A stretch of 64,000 nt of DNA from Hydractinia symbiolongicarpus (GCF_029227915.1 NC_079885.1:22817001-22881000), one strand, 5' to 3'. Positions 23,480 to 35,429 are shown, numbered from the stretch's first letter. Made by a program: numbers and translations. The notes: generated from the letters alone by a model not told the origin.

Positions 23480-24805
23480 GAGACCTAAAATATCCCCTAA
23501 AATAGGGTTTAGGTTGGTGATGTAATAAACTGTCAATGGTGAAGGCAAAGCTTCACGAAACGAAAGACCATCCTTAACATTTCTGGGGGCAATAGAGAGA
23601 ACTGTATGTTTTGTCACAAATATGTTAAATAAGTTTTTATATTCTTATATATAATCGTATTAAAAAATTCACTTTTGCATGTTGTAGACTATTCGTTTGT
23701 CATGGGAATAACAAAGCCGAAGTGGACGTATTTTTTAAATTGCAATTATTTTTAAATTAGACATTGATTGCTAAAATGACAAGTCAACATTTTCAACGTG
23801 ACATTACCGCAAACGGTTTATTCTTTTTATTTTATAACAATATACCCTATAAGAATATTTAAGATGATATTAGACGAAAAGTTAACAATACCCTAAGAAA
23901 TACCCTATTAATTAATAAAATTCCCTTTTCAGGTTTCATTTGAAATATTTTCTAGTTTTATTTTTGTCATTTGAATTAGGCTGCTTAAACGACAGCAACT
24001 TAGGACGAACTTCTACATCAGTTTGCATTCTCAGATTTTCAGCCTTAAGCTAAGAATATCCGGATGATTTTTGACTAAAGGTTAATTGTTGAAACGAAAA
24101 AACCCTTCTTACAAAAAGAGTGTTCATTAAATTTCATCATGATGATTTTAATCACAGCAGAATAGTTGTAAATTATATTCTGGTAAACCTTTATCGACTT
24201 CTAATCAATTTTAATAACATATAAGTAGAATAAAGTAGATTGACAAGGGATTAAAAAAATCGAGTTAAAGTTTAACAAAAAAACCCGACAATTAGAAAAA
24301 ACAAAAAAATTGTTATGAAAAATGGAAACTGTGGTAAACTTCTAAAAACGTATATAGAGCGCTTGTTGTCTCACTTCAGGCATCAGTCAACATAACTTCT
24401 AAAATGTTTGTTAAATTCAGCGTCAAATAAGTCCCAATAGAGGTCCTTTCGCAAGATTTTGGAATCATTGTTTTTTTTATAGTTTTACTTATGTTTTTTG
24501 TTTATGTCTTTTGTTGCTAATGTCTAATTTAAAAATAAGTGCAATATAAAAAATACGACAAGTGAATAATCTACAACATGCAAAAGTGACTTTTGTGGAG
24601 TATGATTGCAACAGGAGGAATATGGAAATTTAATTAACATCTTTGTAAAATAACGTTCAGTTCCAGGCTCAATTTTCTCTCTACTTAACCACAAGATGCT
24701 GGGAATGGTTTTTCGTTTCGTGAAGCTTTGCCTCTACCAATGGCAGGTCATTACGTCACCAACCTAAACCCTACTTTAGGGGTTATTTTAGGTCTTCTGA
24801 TTTAT
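23480..24805. mobile_element. Fold-back element with ~290-bp diverged inverted arms
   Basis: 23480-23772 and 24511-24805 are inverted copies: TCGTTTCGTGAAGCTTTGCC, CACCAACCTAAACCCTA, CTACAACATGCAAAAGTGA and AATGTCTAATTTAAAAATAA occur in both arms in mirror order. The ~740-bp middle has no protein frame. The arms are roughly 70% identical overall with better-kept blocks. Outer limits are uncertain. Confidence 0.65.
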
Positions 24806-26880
24806 AAGCTTCTTTGGGTTATATTGTTGATCTACCAAGATTTTTATTTAAAAATTTGAAAAGATAATTTAAAATTTCAGTGACCTTTAAAAAATACCCT
24901 AATTTCGACACTTGTTAATCAATGCTTCTTTAAACTTGCTAATATTACTAAGGATATTAACCAGATTTGACAAGGCATTATTGACAATGTTATAAAAACA
25001 ATTTTCACAAAAGCCGTTTCAGGAGTTTGTTTCCTCTTTTTTTAATTTCATAAGAAATATTTTTTCAGGAAAGACTGTGTTAAGTTCAACTTAAGATGAT
25101 CAATAGGATATCTCCTTTGTACTTTAATTGCCTTTCACCTAATCATTTGTGCACGTTTGCAGGAGCACATCGGGGGTTGCGAAAGTATTATTATTGAAAC
25201 ATTCAAACTGATGTTATAACGTTTAACTTAATGATCGAATTAAGTACACTATTTTTTATTTAAGCTAATTGGAAAACTTAAAAGATATAAAAGTTTAAAA
25301 TTAAATAGCAATTCGAGGTACAATGGGTTCTTAACTTTGTTACGTAAATTCAAATCACTTTTAGACTATTTTAGATATGTAGGTATATTGTATCACAAAA
25401 TTGCAAATAATCTTTTCGTACTTTTACAGCATTAGTAAAATTTTTATATCGAGTTTGCCCCGCATTTTTTCACACCTAATTTCCATTTTTAAAGATGTTT
25501 TAGCGTGGAATTAAAAATCTTTCTTTGGCAAGGCGATTGTACTTTCTTGGCTTAGATTTATGGCTCAAGTACACATTTCTTACTCGCCAGGTACTGAAAT
25601 TGATTTTTAGTGTAGTGGTAGAAAAAATAGAAAAAAGAACTAAAATAATATAGGTTCTCTTTAATACATTCGAACCAGTAGATACACGCACAGTACAAAT
25701 AAGTTATGAGCATGTTTTTTTTATCAATGTAGATGCTTTCTGTGACAACAGGACAGCGGAGCATGGCTAGTTATTATTATTTTTATATTATTACATTATA
25801 TTCAGGCTCGTTCTTGATACTTAGCAGGTAGCTAAGAATCAAGCTTTTTTTGTTCTAATTATACGCTGCAAAAATCTTTCCTGTAATCTTTTATGATGCT
25901 GTTATGAGTAGCCTTTAATAAACACAGACCCCAATAATAATGGTAAAAATTTTGAGTTTGTTGAGCAAAACCTAGCTAGTTTCTATAATAAAAGCCTGTA
26001 ATCTATTCAAAGTGGTTATCATTTTATGGATGCACAAAACAGCGATGTCTGGGACGGGCACGACGGGCGAAAAAATGAGGACCGGAATGTACATGAAGGG
26101 TGCAAATATAGATTTCTCAACAGATCAAGGACTAGTGTTTCTAAATTTTTGTTTAGGAAGGTCATCCTTCTCAAATTGTGTTTATTGCTCTCTTAGAAAA
26201 CAAAACACGTAAGCAGAAATTTTAATTCGGTGTGGGATAACAACTTTATTTAGATTCAACTTAGTCAGAACATAATTAAGCATAAGGAAGTGCGTCTTAT
26301 TTAGTTTGTTTCAAAACGAATGTAAAAATATGATTACGGTTTTGTTACATAATTGGAATTTGTACGGATTGTTACCTTTGTTATGCTACCCGTGCAGTTT
26401 TGGTGTCTGCAAGAGATTCGTTTCGTATATAGTCATTGTTTTTCACTTTATGCCACTTAATTTTTAAGCATTTTAACTTACTTTTTTTCTTGTGTTTGAC
26501 TATCCTGCTCTGTGGTCGAGTATAGGAAGTCACAAAAAGTCATGATTTACAATTTTTTTCCGGCCGCCATAACAAGAACAAATTATGTTACATTATTTAC
26601 AACATATTTTTGCATCTTGCAATATTACATTACAAAAACAGTTTCATGCGTTTAAAATTTTTTAAATAGAAATGGCTGACATTGTATCCCTTTATATAAA
26701 CATTGCGTCAAAATAAAAAAGCTCTGTTTCTTTAAAACATTGAAAAATTGTGAAACGAAACAAAAATCATAGTAGTACTCGATGACAGTAATTTAGGACA
26801 CTTCATTGACAGAGTTCGGTATACAACCGTCTGGCTTGGAAAGAAATTAGCGATGCTTCCTGTATCATAAAATGTATGAT
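24806..26880. other. Intergenic upstream of peroxidase B, possible degraded Helitron-like copy
   Basis: No exon seen. 25982-26135 starts TCTATAATAAAAGCCTGTAA, contains GACGGGC and ends GGACTAG|T, so it may be a decayed Helitron-like copy without a recognisable hairpin. Short open frames here have no motif. Confidence 0.3.
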
Positions 26881-27031
26881 TTCCGCGGGCAGTATATATC
26901 CTGGAGTTTATTTTTGCTATTTAAAACAATGACAACGCATTTTAATCATCGAGTTCATGTTTCTCCAACGTCATCAAATTCACGAAAGCGGAATCAGGTA
27001 AAATTGCTTTGGTAAAGACAAAAAGTATAAA
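26881..27031 (+). promoter_or_regulatory. Promoter block and TATA box of peroxidase B
   Basis: TTCCGCGGGCAG at 26881, AAACAATGACAACGCATTTT at 26923, GCGGAATCAGGTA at 26989 and TATAAA at 27026, 135 bases before the ATG. The first three blocks recur before peroxidase C (46370, 46413, 46478) in the same order, and AAACAATGACAACGCATTT also before A. Confidence 0.6.
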
Positions 27032-27160
27032 TACTGCTAGCAGATACTAGTTTTCTTCACACAGCTTTCAGGCTTCTAACAAGAAGAACAAATTGAAAGC
27101 ACTAACAAAGGAATACTGTACGAAATTAATAGGTTTAGTGAACAAACTAAGAAGACGAAG

Positions 27161-29382
27161 ATGACATCTTTACTGCTGTTGCTCATTTGCCATGCTGTAT
27201 TTTGTCAAGGTAAGTTCGTGTTTTTTCTTTACGTTAACTATTTTAAAGGTTTTAGAGGTTAGAGTTGTAAATATTAGAATTTTTTTTCAGAAACTCCATT
27301 TAATCCTGGGGATACATTTGCAAACTGTATTTCCGTGGTTCCAGAACCGACATGTGACTTCTTCAGATTGTTGAAAGGATTCCGAACAGTTGATGGTACC
27401 TGTAATAACCTTGAGAAGGTAACACTAGGAGCTGCCAACACACCATTAGCTCGATTAGCAGGTAAGTAGACCAAGACCATAGTTATAATGCACAAAAATA
27501 CACGACTTTTTATATCAAAGCAACGTAACTTTTGTTTCTTTAGCTGCAAACTATGCCGATGGACTTGATACACCTCGTGGATTTCCTCAAACTACTCCAG
27601 TTGTACCAACAGCTCGTGAAGTTCTGATGCAGTGTTTCGAGTACAACGTCGCAACATACAAAGAGCAAGGAGAGGTTTATCAGCAATGTTTATGGCATTT
27701 GGACAGTTACTTGATCACGATATCGGACTAACTACGCATCCATCTTGTGATGTCTCAGCAGGGTAAGCTTCACGTGTATTCTCTATTATAATACCCGTAT
27801 ACGTCTGTCCGTCTCTCACGCCAAATAGTACCGAAAGTAGCGAGACACACGTTATGCGGTTAAAAAAGAACGAGCAAACCCGTAAATTTTTCATGGGCCA
27901 CCGACTAGTTAGAACTAAAACTTGAACTCGATCTACACAAGTATAAATTATTTTAGTAAAAAAAGGGTGTATTCTGATTTAGATGTGGATCTATTGAGGC
28001 CTTTACGTATCCATGCTTTCCTATACTGAGGACAAAAACTGGCAGTGCATGCACGTCGTTTCCACGGTCGATTCCAGTGTGTCAACCCTCAGGTTCACCA
28101 CGAACAACAAGACAACAAATTAATGTCCTCTCCTCTTACCTTGATCTCGGACAAGTTTACAGTAACGATTTGGAAATTCACAACAGTTTACGACAGTTGG
28201 ATGGTAAGTTAGAATTTTCTCTTGTGTAATAATTGCAAATAAGTTAAATGGTCTTCTTCAATGACACAAGTATTTACGTCAATTTTAGGAACCGGTTTGA
28301 TGAGAGTAACACCAGACAATTTGCTCCCAGTTAAAATTCCAGCAACAGACCCTGAATGTAACAACCCTGGCGGCTGTGCATTGGTTGGTGACGAAAGAGG
28401 AGATGAAAATATTGCTTTACACACGATGCATACCATCTTTGTCAGAAGTCACAACTATCTGGCCAAAAAGTTAAAGAAGATTGCAAGAGTATGGAATGAA
28501 AAGTTACTGTTTGAAACAGCTAGAAAAATAAATATCGCTATTTGGCAACGAATGGTTTACGAAGAATTTCTGCCGAATATTGTCGATCTGAGTCCTTATC
28601 AAGGGTACAATGCATCAGTTGATCCTAGTATATTAAACGTCTTTTCAACTGCAGCATTTAGGTTTGGTCACAGTTTGATCCCGAACGCATGGGCTCAACT
28701 TAACAATGCCTATGAAAAGGCATTTGATGACATCTCACTTCAAGCATCATTCTCTGATACTCGACCAATTCGCGAACGTGGAATAGAGTCGACAGCATTT
28801 GGGTTACTAGCAAATCAATCACAAAGGGTTGATGCAACCTTTGCTTTTGGTATTATTCGACGATTATTTGTTCCTGTTGGAGAAACTAGACGTGAAGATT
28901 TGACTGCACTAAATATTCAGAGAGGACGAGACCATGGATTGCCAACTTACGGGACTTGGAGAAGTGTATGTAATCTACCAGCTGTCAACACCTTTGACGA
29001 TTTGGTAGGAATTATGCCGAATCGAACAATCAACAATCTGAAAGAAGTTTACAGTAGTCCAAACGATATAGATATATTTGCAGCTGGTATGGCAGAGAGA
29101 CGTACCAATGGAAAAATGCTGGGTCCAACATTTCAGTGTATTCAAAGAATTCAGTTCGAACGATTGAGAGATGGTGATCGATTTTTCTACGAACGGGAAG
29201 GCGTCTTTACAACTGCTCAAAAAGCTGAAATAAAGAAGATGACACTATCAAAAGTTTTGTGCAACACATTAAATGGAATTGTATCAATTCAAGAAAATGC
29301 TCTACAAGCTGCTACATCAACAACTATTCGAAAATCATGCGATAGCATACCTGGGTTAGATTTCCAGAAATGGCTTTATTAA
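27161..29382 (+). CDS. Secreted animal haem peroxidase B, disrupted by a one-base deletion in exon 3
   Basis: Five exons: 27161-27209, 27291-27461, 27544-27762, 27983-28203, 28289-29382, with the same intron phases as A and C. The signal peptide (MTSLLLLLICHAVFCQ) is four residues shorter. Exon 3 is 219 bases instead of 220: after CGTGAAGT one C is missing near 27623, shifting the frame and giving a stop (GACTAA) before the exon ends. GQLLDHD is still legible in the shifted frame. Exons 4 and 5 are open and well kept: GDERGDEN, FRFGHSLIP and NIQRGRDHGLPTYG are all present. It is a young pseudogene, or the lost base is a sequence error; the intact 1094-base last exon favours recent loss or error. 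Intron 3 carries a Helitron-like insertion 20 bp after exon 3. Confidence 0.85.
27782..27908 (+). mobile_element. Helitron-like element in intron 3 of peroxidase B
   Basis: TCTATTATAATACCCGTATA at 27782, a short GTCTGTCCGTC, the tail, a diverged hairpin (CCCGTAAATTTTTCATGGG) and GACTAG|T at 27908. It is absent from the matching introns of A and C, so it inserted after the duplication. Confidence 0.65.
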
Positions 29383-30724
29383 ACGAATCAAGTTTTTATT
29401 CAGTAATAAGTAATTTAGTTAACATTCCAATGAAAGGTGTATGATTATTTTGCCGTAATAATAACTTATTTTGTTAATTTTTATTTTGATATTATTTTGA
29501 TGGTTTAATCTGGTATTCTTCCACCTTGAAGATTCAAACAGTTTATTTGTTTTCCTATTCAGTAAGTAGCTACAGGTTCAAAGCTTCGAGTTCAAAATGA
29601 CTTTGAGTGGTGGGATATCCTTTGGGTTTTTTTTTAGGCAATATTCGCATTTGGACTCTTATTATATACCAACCGTTTTGATTGTGAAAGATCTTCTAAG
29701 AATTCAGTTTAGCAGTTGAGAGTGAAACTGTGTACAAACTAATCGTGGATAAAAATAAGATGCCTAGTTGTGCGTTTGTCTTCTTAGAAAATTAAGGCCT
29801 TCCATGTAAGGACTGTATTTAGTAGTAATATGTATTTAAAATCTTTCACGAAATGCTGGTCTAAAGGCCCTTCGGAGCCTTTGGAGTCGTTACTGAGGGC
29901 ATGAAAAGAGGCCAACGGAAACATAACCTTTTTTCGGCCTTCCAGAGTCGGATACAGCCGCACAAAGATGGAAGTTTTTCCACACCATAAAATGGAAAAA
30001 CAAATATATATAGGCCATTCGATAAGAGTTAAATGTAAAAGAGAAAATGGTTAATTATTGAAGTGTAGCTGAACACGGAGGATTGGCGTACTCTGTAACA
30101 ATAATAATCTTATTTGCTGTGTTTGGAATGGTTTCTGGCAGTTTTATTTCGTAACCCCCAGCAAATTAATTTATTATGCCGAAGAGACCCGTGGAATGTT
30201 TTGTTAGTTAACGACTAGTTTTGGAAATAGGGCATTGCTCCATTGCAATCCTGTATGAAATTGTTATTTTTGTCGATAGTATATTTTGTGTCAGTTGGAG
30301 ATAAAGTAGAAGAAGAAAAAAGAATAAATATCAAAAAAAGAAAAAGAAGTCAGTTTTTATTTCAAATAAAGTTATCTCAAACATTTGAGACTAACAATTT
30401 ACACGTTTCAACCAGAAAAAAGGTTATTATTATCTATAAAATTTATAATATTTTTTTCCTTTTCTATATTTTTAATCACACTCTGTCAAGAGAGTATTTT
30501 GAAAGCCGATTAGATGAGCCGTATTGCGACAAGCTGAGCTATTAAAATTCAGTCTGAACTTATGTCGTTTATATTCTATACAGACCACGTTAAACCGTAC
30601 TGAGCTGTGGCTAAGTTAGAACTGAGTAACTGGTGCTAACACCCTGATTACCTGTAGTGCCGCTAAGATAACATTATTGATTCACTGTTGAGCAAATATG
30701 AAATCAATGCTTAAGTATCTATAT
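29383..30724. other. 3' flank of peroxidase B; Helitron-like 3' stub at 30188-30218
   Basis: No gene. ACCCGTGGAATGTTTTGTTA then GTTAACGACTAG|T at 30218 is a solo 3' end of the Helitron-like family. The open frame at 30243-30545 is low complexity. Confidence 0.4.
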
Positions 30725-31531
30725 GATTTACTTTCATTCACATATGAGTCAAAACTTCATATCAATGCAGGAACTAATCTTGCACGGTAATTTTAATCTT
30801 TAGTTCTGTCTGCCAGTAGGTAATTAATCAGCTTTATTTCGGACCTTTTGCATAGTAATTATGTTACTTCATGCTAACAGTGTAAAACAATACTGCTTTA
30901 TTGCTTCCGTAATGCTTTGTATGTCTTTTACTGTTTGCTTTGCATTGATTGTGAGTTGCAGCAAACGTCCAGCAAAAAAGGGAAGTCAACAATTTATTAT
31001 GAAATGTTGCAAAATAGGGCAAAAACGGGTTAGCCTCATAACTTCGCTTGTACAGGTTGTAAGTCATAAAGATTGGTATAAAAGTGTTGAAATTATTTAG
31101 CTATAAAATAAGCTTTTGAAAATGAGCGTGGTATACCATCTGCTTGAAATTATTTCAAGTGTGTATTTTTCAATTATTTTTATCATTCCCATGAAACAAT
31201 ATGGTGGAAAGTATGCATTGTTGAGGCAATGTTTGTACCACATGTCTTGTATAACTTTTATTTCCTTGTATCTTTTAAATCACAAACTGATAACTGAGAG
31301 GAAAAGTTCATTTGTGCCTAGATTGCCATAACTTTAATTATAAACTTAATTGGATACATACGTCTACAGGATGTGATATCACTTTATTGCAAAAGCACTT
31401 AACAGAGTGACGTGAAAAACACTCGAATTAGTTGTAATTACCTACTGGGAGACAGAACTAAAGTAATTACCGTGCAAGAATAGTTCCTGCATCGATATGA
31501 TGCTTTGAATCATATGTGAACGAAAGTAAAA
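30725..31531. mobile_element. Fold-back element with ~105-bp inverted arms
   Basis: 30725-30828 and 31431-31531 are inverted copies: TTCACATATGA, ATGCAGGAACTA, CTTGCACGGTAAT, TTAGTTCTGTC and CCAGTAGGTAATTA occur in mirror order. The 600-bp middle has short frames with no motif, so I do not call a transposase. Confidence 0.7.
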
Positions 31532-33189
31532 CATTTGTGAAAAAAAGCTCGATAGAAAACAACATTAACATTATTTGCAACATTAACATTATTTGATCAT
31601 GTCCGGGTTGCACAAGTTTTAAAAAATGTTAGATAAATTTTTTGCGATTAACAAGTACCATAATTACTTTGCATTCTGCTAGGTCTGCTAAAACAGTCTG
31701 GCGTAAACTTATCTTAATCCACCACAGTTGTAAAGTCAAGTGTAATTATCAACTATTTTGAAGTTACAACCAATCGTTTTTTTACCTATTTTCTTAAAAA
31801 GTCGGCCAGGACACCATCTAAAACTGAATTCACTGAAAGCCGACTTTTTCTAAACGGACTATATAACAATATGTAAACCTGAAAATCTTTGTTAATTAGC
31901 TAAATTTTACACGATTCATCAATCTATTTTGGTCTTTCTAAGAGTTGATAGCTGATGGTCCATGTAAAGTTCGCTAACATTAAGTAGCTTTAGAAGAACC
32001 CGAAATAATTCTTTGATTTTAATTATTTACTGCATTACACGAAAAGAAATAACCAAAACGTGCGTTACTGATTTATTTAAAAAACATTTTCATATGAAAT
32101 TTAATACCAGGTAGTATCCAAAAGGTGTGCACAGAGTTATTTTCTTTACAGTTTTTTTCAGACGAATGTTTGTAAATTAGACGATTTCATAAGACATTTT
32201 GTACAGTAGGTTTAAAAATGACAATAACTGTTCTCAATAATGTGATTGTCCGTCAATTAAGTTAGTTTGTTTTCACGTAGCCATAGGATAGTTATTCAGC
32301 GATTTTGTGGCAGAATTTCCTGTTTAACCGGATGTAAGACGTTAATAATTAATTTCAAACTTCCACAGCAAATGACGTCGGCTTAACTTCATACAAGATT
32401 ATTCTTGTCAGATAAATTGATAAAGTACAACGAAAGGAATACACAAACTCATAAAGATATGCAAATCAAAAATCTGTTGTAATTACCTGAGTAAAAGGAT
32501 GCTGAATTCCTCTATTCGCAAAATATATTTACAGGTAGCAAATGCATGTAATGTTTCAACTAGTCAGTCTTCTTTGTTATTTATTCTAAGGTTTTTTTAG
32601 CCGGTAGATTTCTTTTATTTACTCCCATCGTCAACTTTTCCAAGGGACTTGCCTTTACTTTAATTTTCAAGTATTGTGAATCTTTTTGATCAATTTCACG
32701 TGTACTTTTAGTTTCAATTTTTGATTTCAAAGTGTGATCAAACAGGGATTCTTTATTGCTATTAGCTAGATGAACACTTGAGATGACCTGAATAAATTGT
32801 CATCTGATCACTTCGACAACAGGTTGTAAATAAATGTCTATACAACGCAGTCTTCCTAATGACATACTTATATACAGTAACAGTAATTGTAATATACTGC
32901 ACGTGGTTGTGTTAAAACGCGAATGTTGTTAGCATTAAAAGATATTGAGCTAATTGTTAACTAATTGGACCGTGGAAGAATCGATGGGTCCTCAGATGGT
33001 GAAACCCTTACGTATTTTTTGCATCGCTATTTTGCATGAAGGAACTCTTTTTAAGTGAAGTGTGCTAAGAAGTGACAATTGAAGAGGGATCTCCCGTTAA
33101 TTCAAATAATATGTTAAGATTACTTCTTCATGGTTTGTTTTACAGTATTTTTTTTTCTTTTTAGAACAAAACGATCTTCTAACACTTAA
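31532..33189. other. Intergenic; short inverted repeat at 31795-31852 and an old Helitron-like copy
   Basis: AAAAAGTCGGC (31797) and GCCGACTTTTT (31840) are an 11-bp perfect inverted pair. At 32958-33050 a minus-strand, degraded Helitron-like 3' end reads GGACCCATCGATTCTTCCACGG then TCCAATTAG when complemented. No gene seen. Confidence 0.35.
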
Positions 33190-33231
33190 AGAATCGAACA
33201 TTACAATGCCAATATTGTAACGTTCGATTCT
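33190..33231. repeat. Short near-perfect hairpin
   Basis: AGAATCGAACATTACAAT and ATTGTAACGTTCGATTCT pair at 17 of 18 positions around a six-base loop (GCCAAT). It is isolated and not linked to a known element. It is shorter than a typical miRNA precursor. Confidence 0.8.
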
Positions 33232-34732
33232 TCCAGTAAGGCGGTCCGAAAAAAATTATATTTTGCAGAGTCTTTTAAAGAGACCCTAAAATACTACATT
33301 TCATCTAACAACACTTTGCTTCAAATTGCTATAATAAATACATGATTATTTTGTCAAAAGCACGCTAAAAATATTGCAATAAAATTGAAATTATAAAATA
33401 AATGTTTATCTTGAGTACAATACCACATCAATTGTTTGGTAAAGAAAGAGTATGCTTTAATACTTCTTACATCTCTTACAATAATACGGAGCTTCCGTGT
33501 CTGCGTGTGACTTCTGAAAAGTGGATTATATCCTTCACCATTTTCTTTGATAAAGTCCATAAAATATTACCTATAAATTTGTTCCGTAATTTACCAAACT
33601 TTGATGTTAAAATAATATTGACGCCAAAGAAAACCATATTAAGATTACTAAAGCCATTACAATGCCTTTAAAACATTGAGGCCAAATAATTTGGAAACGA
33701 AGTGATGACGTCATTGATTCTTCACCGTGTGGGTAACTAGGAGTCACCTGGGACCAATTTGTGTAAGTTTTTCAAGCCAGCGTCCTCGAATCCGTTTCGG
33801 GATCTATGCGAGATATATAAAATTGTAAAGAAAATCTTTTGTACTTTTGGGAAGGACTTTGCTGACGTCAGCAAAATTTTTAAACCCTATCTCATTAACC
33901 GGTCATCAAAACCACACGATCATATACATTTTCTTGATCAGTGTTTTAAGCTCTAGCTGCACAATAAAGGCAACGTGAAAACAAGGTTCTAAATTATTTT
34001 TTTTTGTGGATAGGTTGCTGACGTCATCAAAACATCTGAATCAACCTACTTTCCATTGTTCTTGTTTTCATTTTTCCACGGGCCTTATCGACTAGTTTAA
34101 CATAAACACATGCTTTTTTCAAATTAAATAACTTTTAATCTTGCGCAAAAATGAAAAATTCCTAAATAACGTTTCTCATTTACTAATCTTTAGCAGAAAA
34201 TATCTCAACAAAGCGGGTCAGCCTTAACTAGGGCCTGCTTAATCTGATTAACCCTTTAAACACAAAACTGGTGAAATATTGAACTGAATGGAATTTATTC
34301 GGAATTAGTGATTTAATTGAGTAAAATATAACAGCATTAAAACTCTTGTATATACCAGTTTCTAATTTATATATATGTAGTTTGTAATTCTAGTCATATT
34401 TCTTTTGGTAGTAAAAGCTAAATTTTATAATTTTCTAATAACAATCAACTTCTACGGTTTTCTTTATTAATTTTGCAAATAGTTAGTTAGTTAGTAAGTA
34501 AATAGTTAGGTAATTTTGCAAATAGTTAATTAGTATTTAATCACGTAACTCTTAAAGTCACATGCTAGGAAAACACTATTATACACTATATTATTAGATC
34601 GTAATCAATTTGACAATTTTTTGTTATTATAAGACACGTTTTAACTAGTTTAATTTTTACAAGATTAGTTAGTGAGTCCTATTATTACAGTTAATTAGTT
34701 AATCCTACTATTTAAGACCTTTTTGCCTTTTC
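33232..34732. other. Intergenic; Helitron-like 3' stub at 34073-34095
   Basis: No gene recognised. TTTTCCACGGGCCTTATCGACTAG|T (34072-34095) is a solo family 3' end. GTGATGACGTCATTG and GCTGACGTCAG are CRE-like palindromes near 33700 and 33870. 34485-34700 is rich in TTAGTTAG-type slippage. Confidence 0.35.
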
Positions 34733-34913
34733 TCTTTAATAATAGCCGTCGTCTGTCTGTTTGTGTGTCCGCAAAAGCCGTGCCCGTAACGGAAACACGA
34801 AATTTTTAAAATGCGCATCGATACCAAATGCGATATATTTCTGTCCACTTTGTTGCAACGGGTTAATTTAAAGGACGGGCGACCCGTGGATTTTTCCACG
34901 GGATAACGACTAG
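34733..34913 (+). mobile_element. Helitron-like element, first of a head-to-tail pair
   Basis: Begins TCTTTAATAATAGCCGTCG and ends with a perfect CCCGTGGATTTTTCCACGGG hairpin plus ATAACGACTAG at 34913. The interior differs from the CCGT-bearing copies, so it is a second subfamily sharing only the ends. Confidence 0.65.
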
Positions 34914-35068
34914 TCTATAATAATAGCTGTAGTCCGTGTGTCTCTTTGTAACGGTGCTTACTACGCACAGAATCTTAAAGCTACAAATAACAACCGCGAT
35001 ATAGTTTTATCGACTTTGCTGTGACGAGCAAATTCTTTCCCGTAGATAATCCACAGGTTACCCGCTAG
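34914..35068 (+). mobile_element. Helitron-like element, second of a head-to-tail pair
   Basis: Begins TCTATAATAATAGCTGTAG directly after the CTAG of the preceding copy, with no base between, and ends CCCGCTAG|T at 35068. The terminal hairpin has decayed (CCCGTAGATAATCCACAGG). Confidence 0.65.
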
Positions 35069-35190
35069 TTTTGTTAATAATGTTGCAGTGTATTATAAGC
35101 CAGATAACCTCTTTTGAAGAAATGGCGATTGAAGATAACCAATATCGTTTTGTAACATTTTTAATAAATGTTAATCCAATATAAAAATTC
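35069..35190. other. Short spacer before the large transposon
   Basis: AT-rich sequence without features. Confidence 0.4.
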
Positions 35191-35199
35191 CTACATTGC
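35191..35199. repeat. 9-bp target-site duplication, left copy (CTACATTGC)
   Basis: The identical nine bases occur at 38656-38664, immediately outside the opposite terminal inverted repeat. Confidence 0.85.
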
Positions 35200-35277
35200 C
35201 AATCTCGTCCCCAGAGCTTCTTTTTCCCTTTCTGATATGCGAGCTGGCGCGAAAGAAGTAGCTCTGGGACTGGCTGG
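35200..35277 (+). repeat. Left terminal inverted repeat of the helicase transposon
   Basis: CAATCTCGTCCCCAGAGCTT to GCTCTGGGACTGGC. About 88% identical to the complement of 38580-38655. Each repeat is itself partly palindromic: CCCAGAGCTTCTTT near the outer end and AAAGAAGTAGCTCTGGG near the inner end can pair. Confidence 0.9.
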
Positions 35278-35369
35278 TTAAAGTTTGAATTTCATTGGCT
35301 CTTCAATTACGCGAGTTTTAAGACGAGTTGCTTCAAGGCGAGAACGTAACGGCCGTGAGTTAATTTAAA

Positions 35370-35429
35370 ATGGCGGAAGATGATGTGCGGAATTTGTTAT
35401 GTTGCTGTTTGTTAATGGTTGAAGTTTGA
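35370..35429 (+). pseudogene. Possible N-terminal exon of the deleted transposase
   Basis: ATGGCGGAAGATGATG (a good start context) opens MAEDDVRNLLCCCLLMVE and then stops. It sits just inside the left repeat on the same strand as the DUF6589-like piece, where a transposase first exon would lie. Speculative. Confidence 0.3.
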
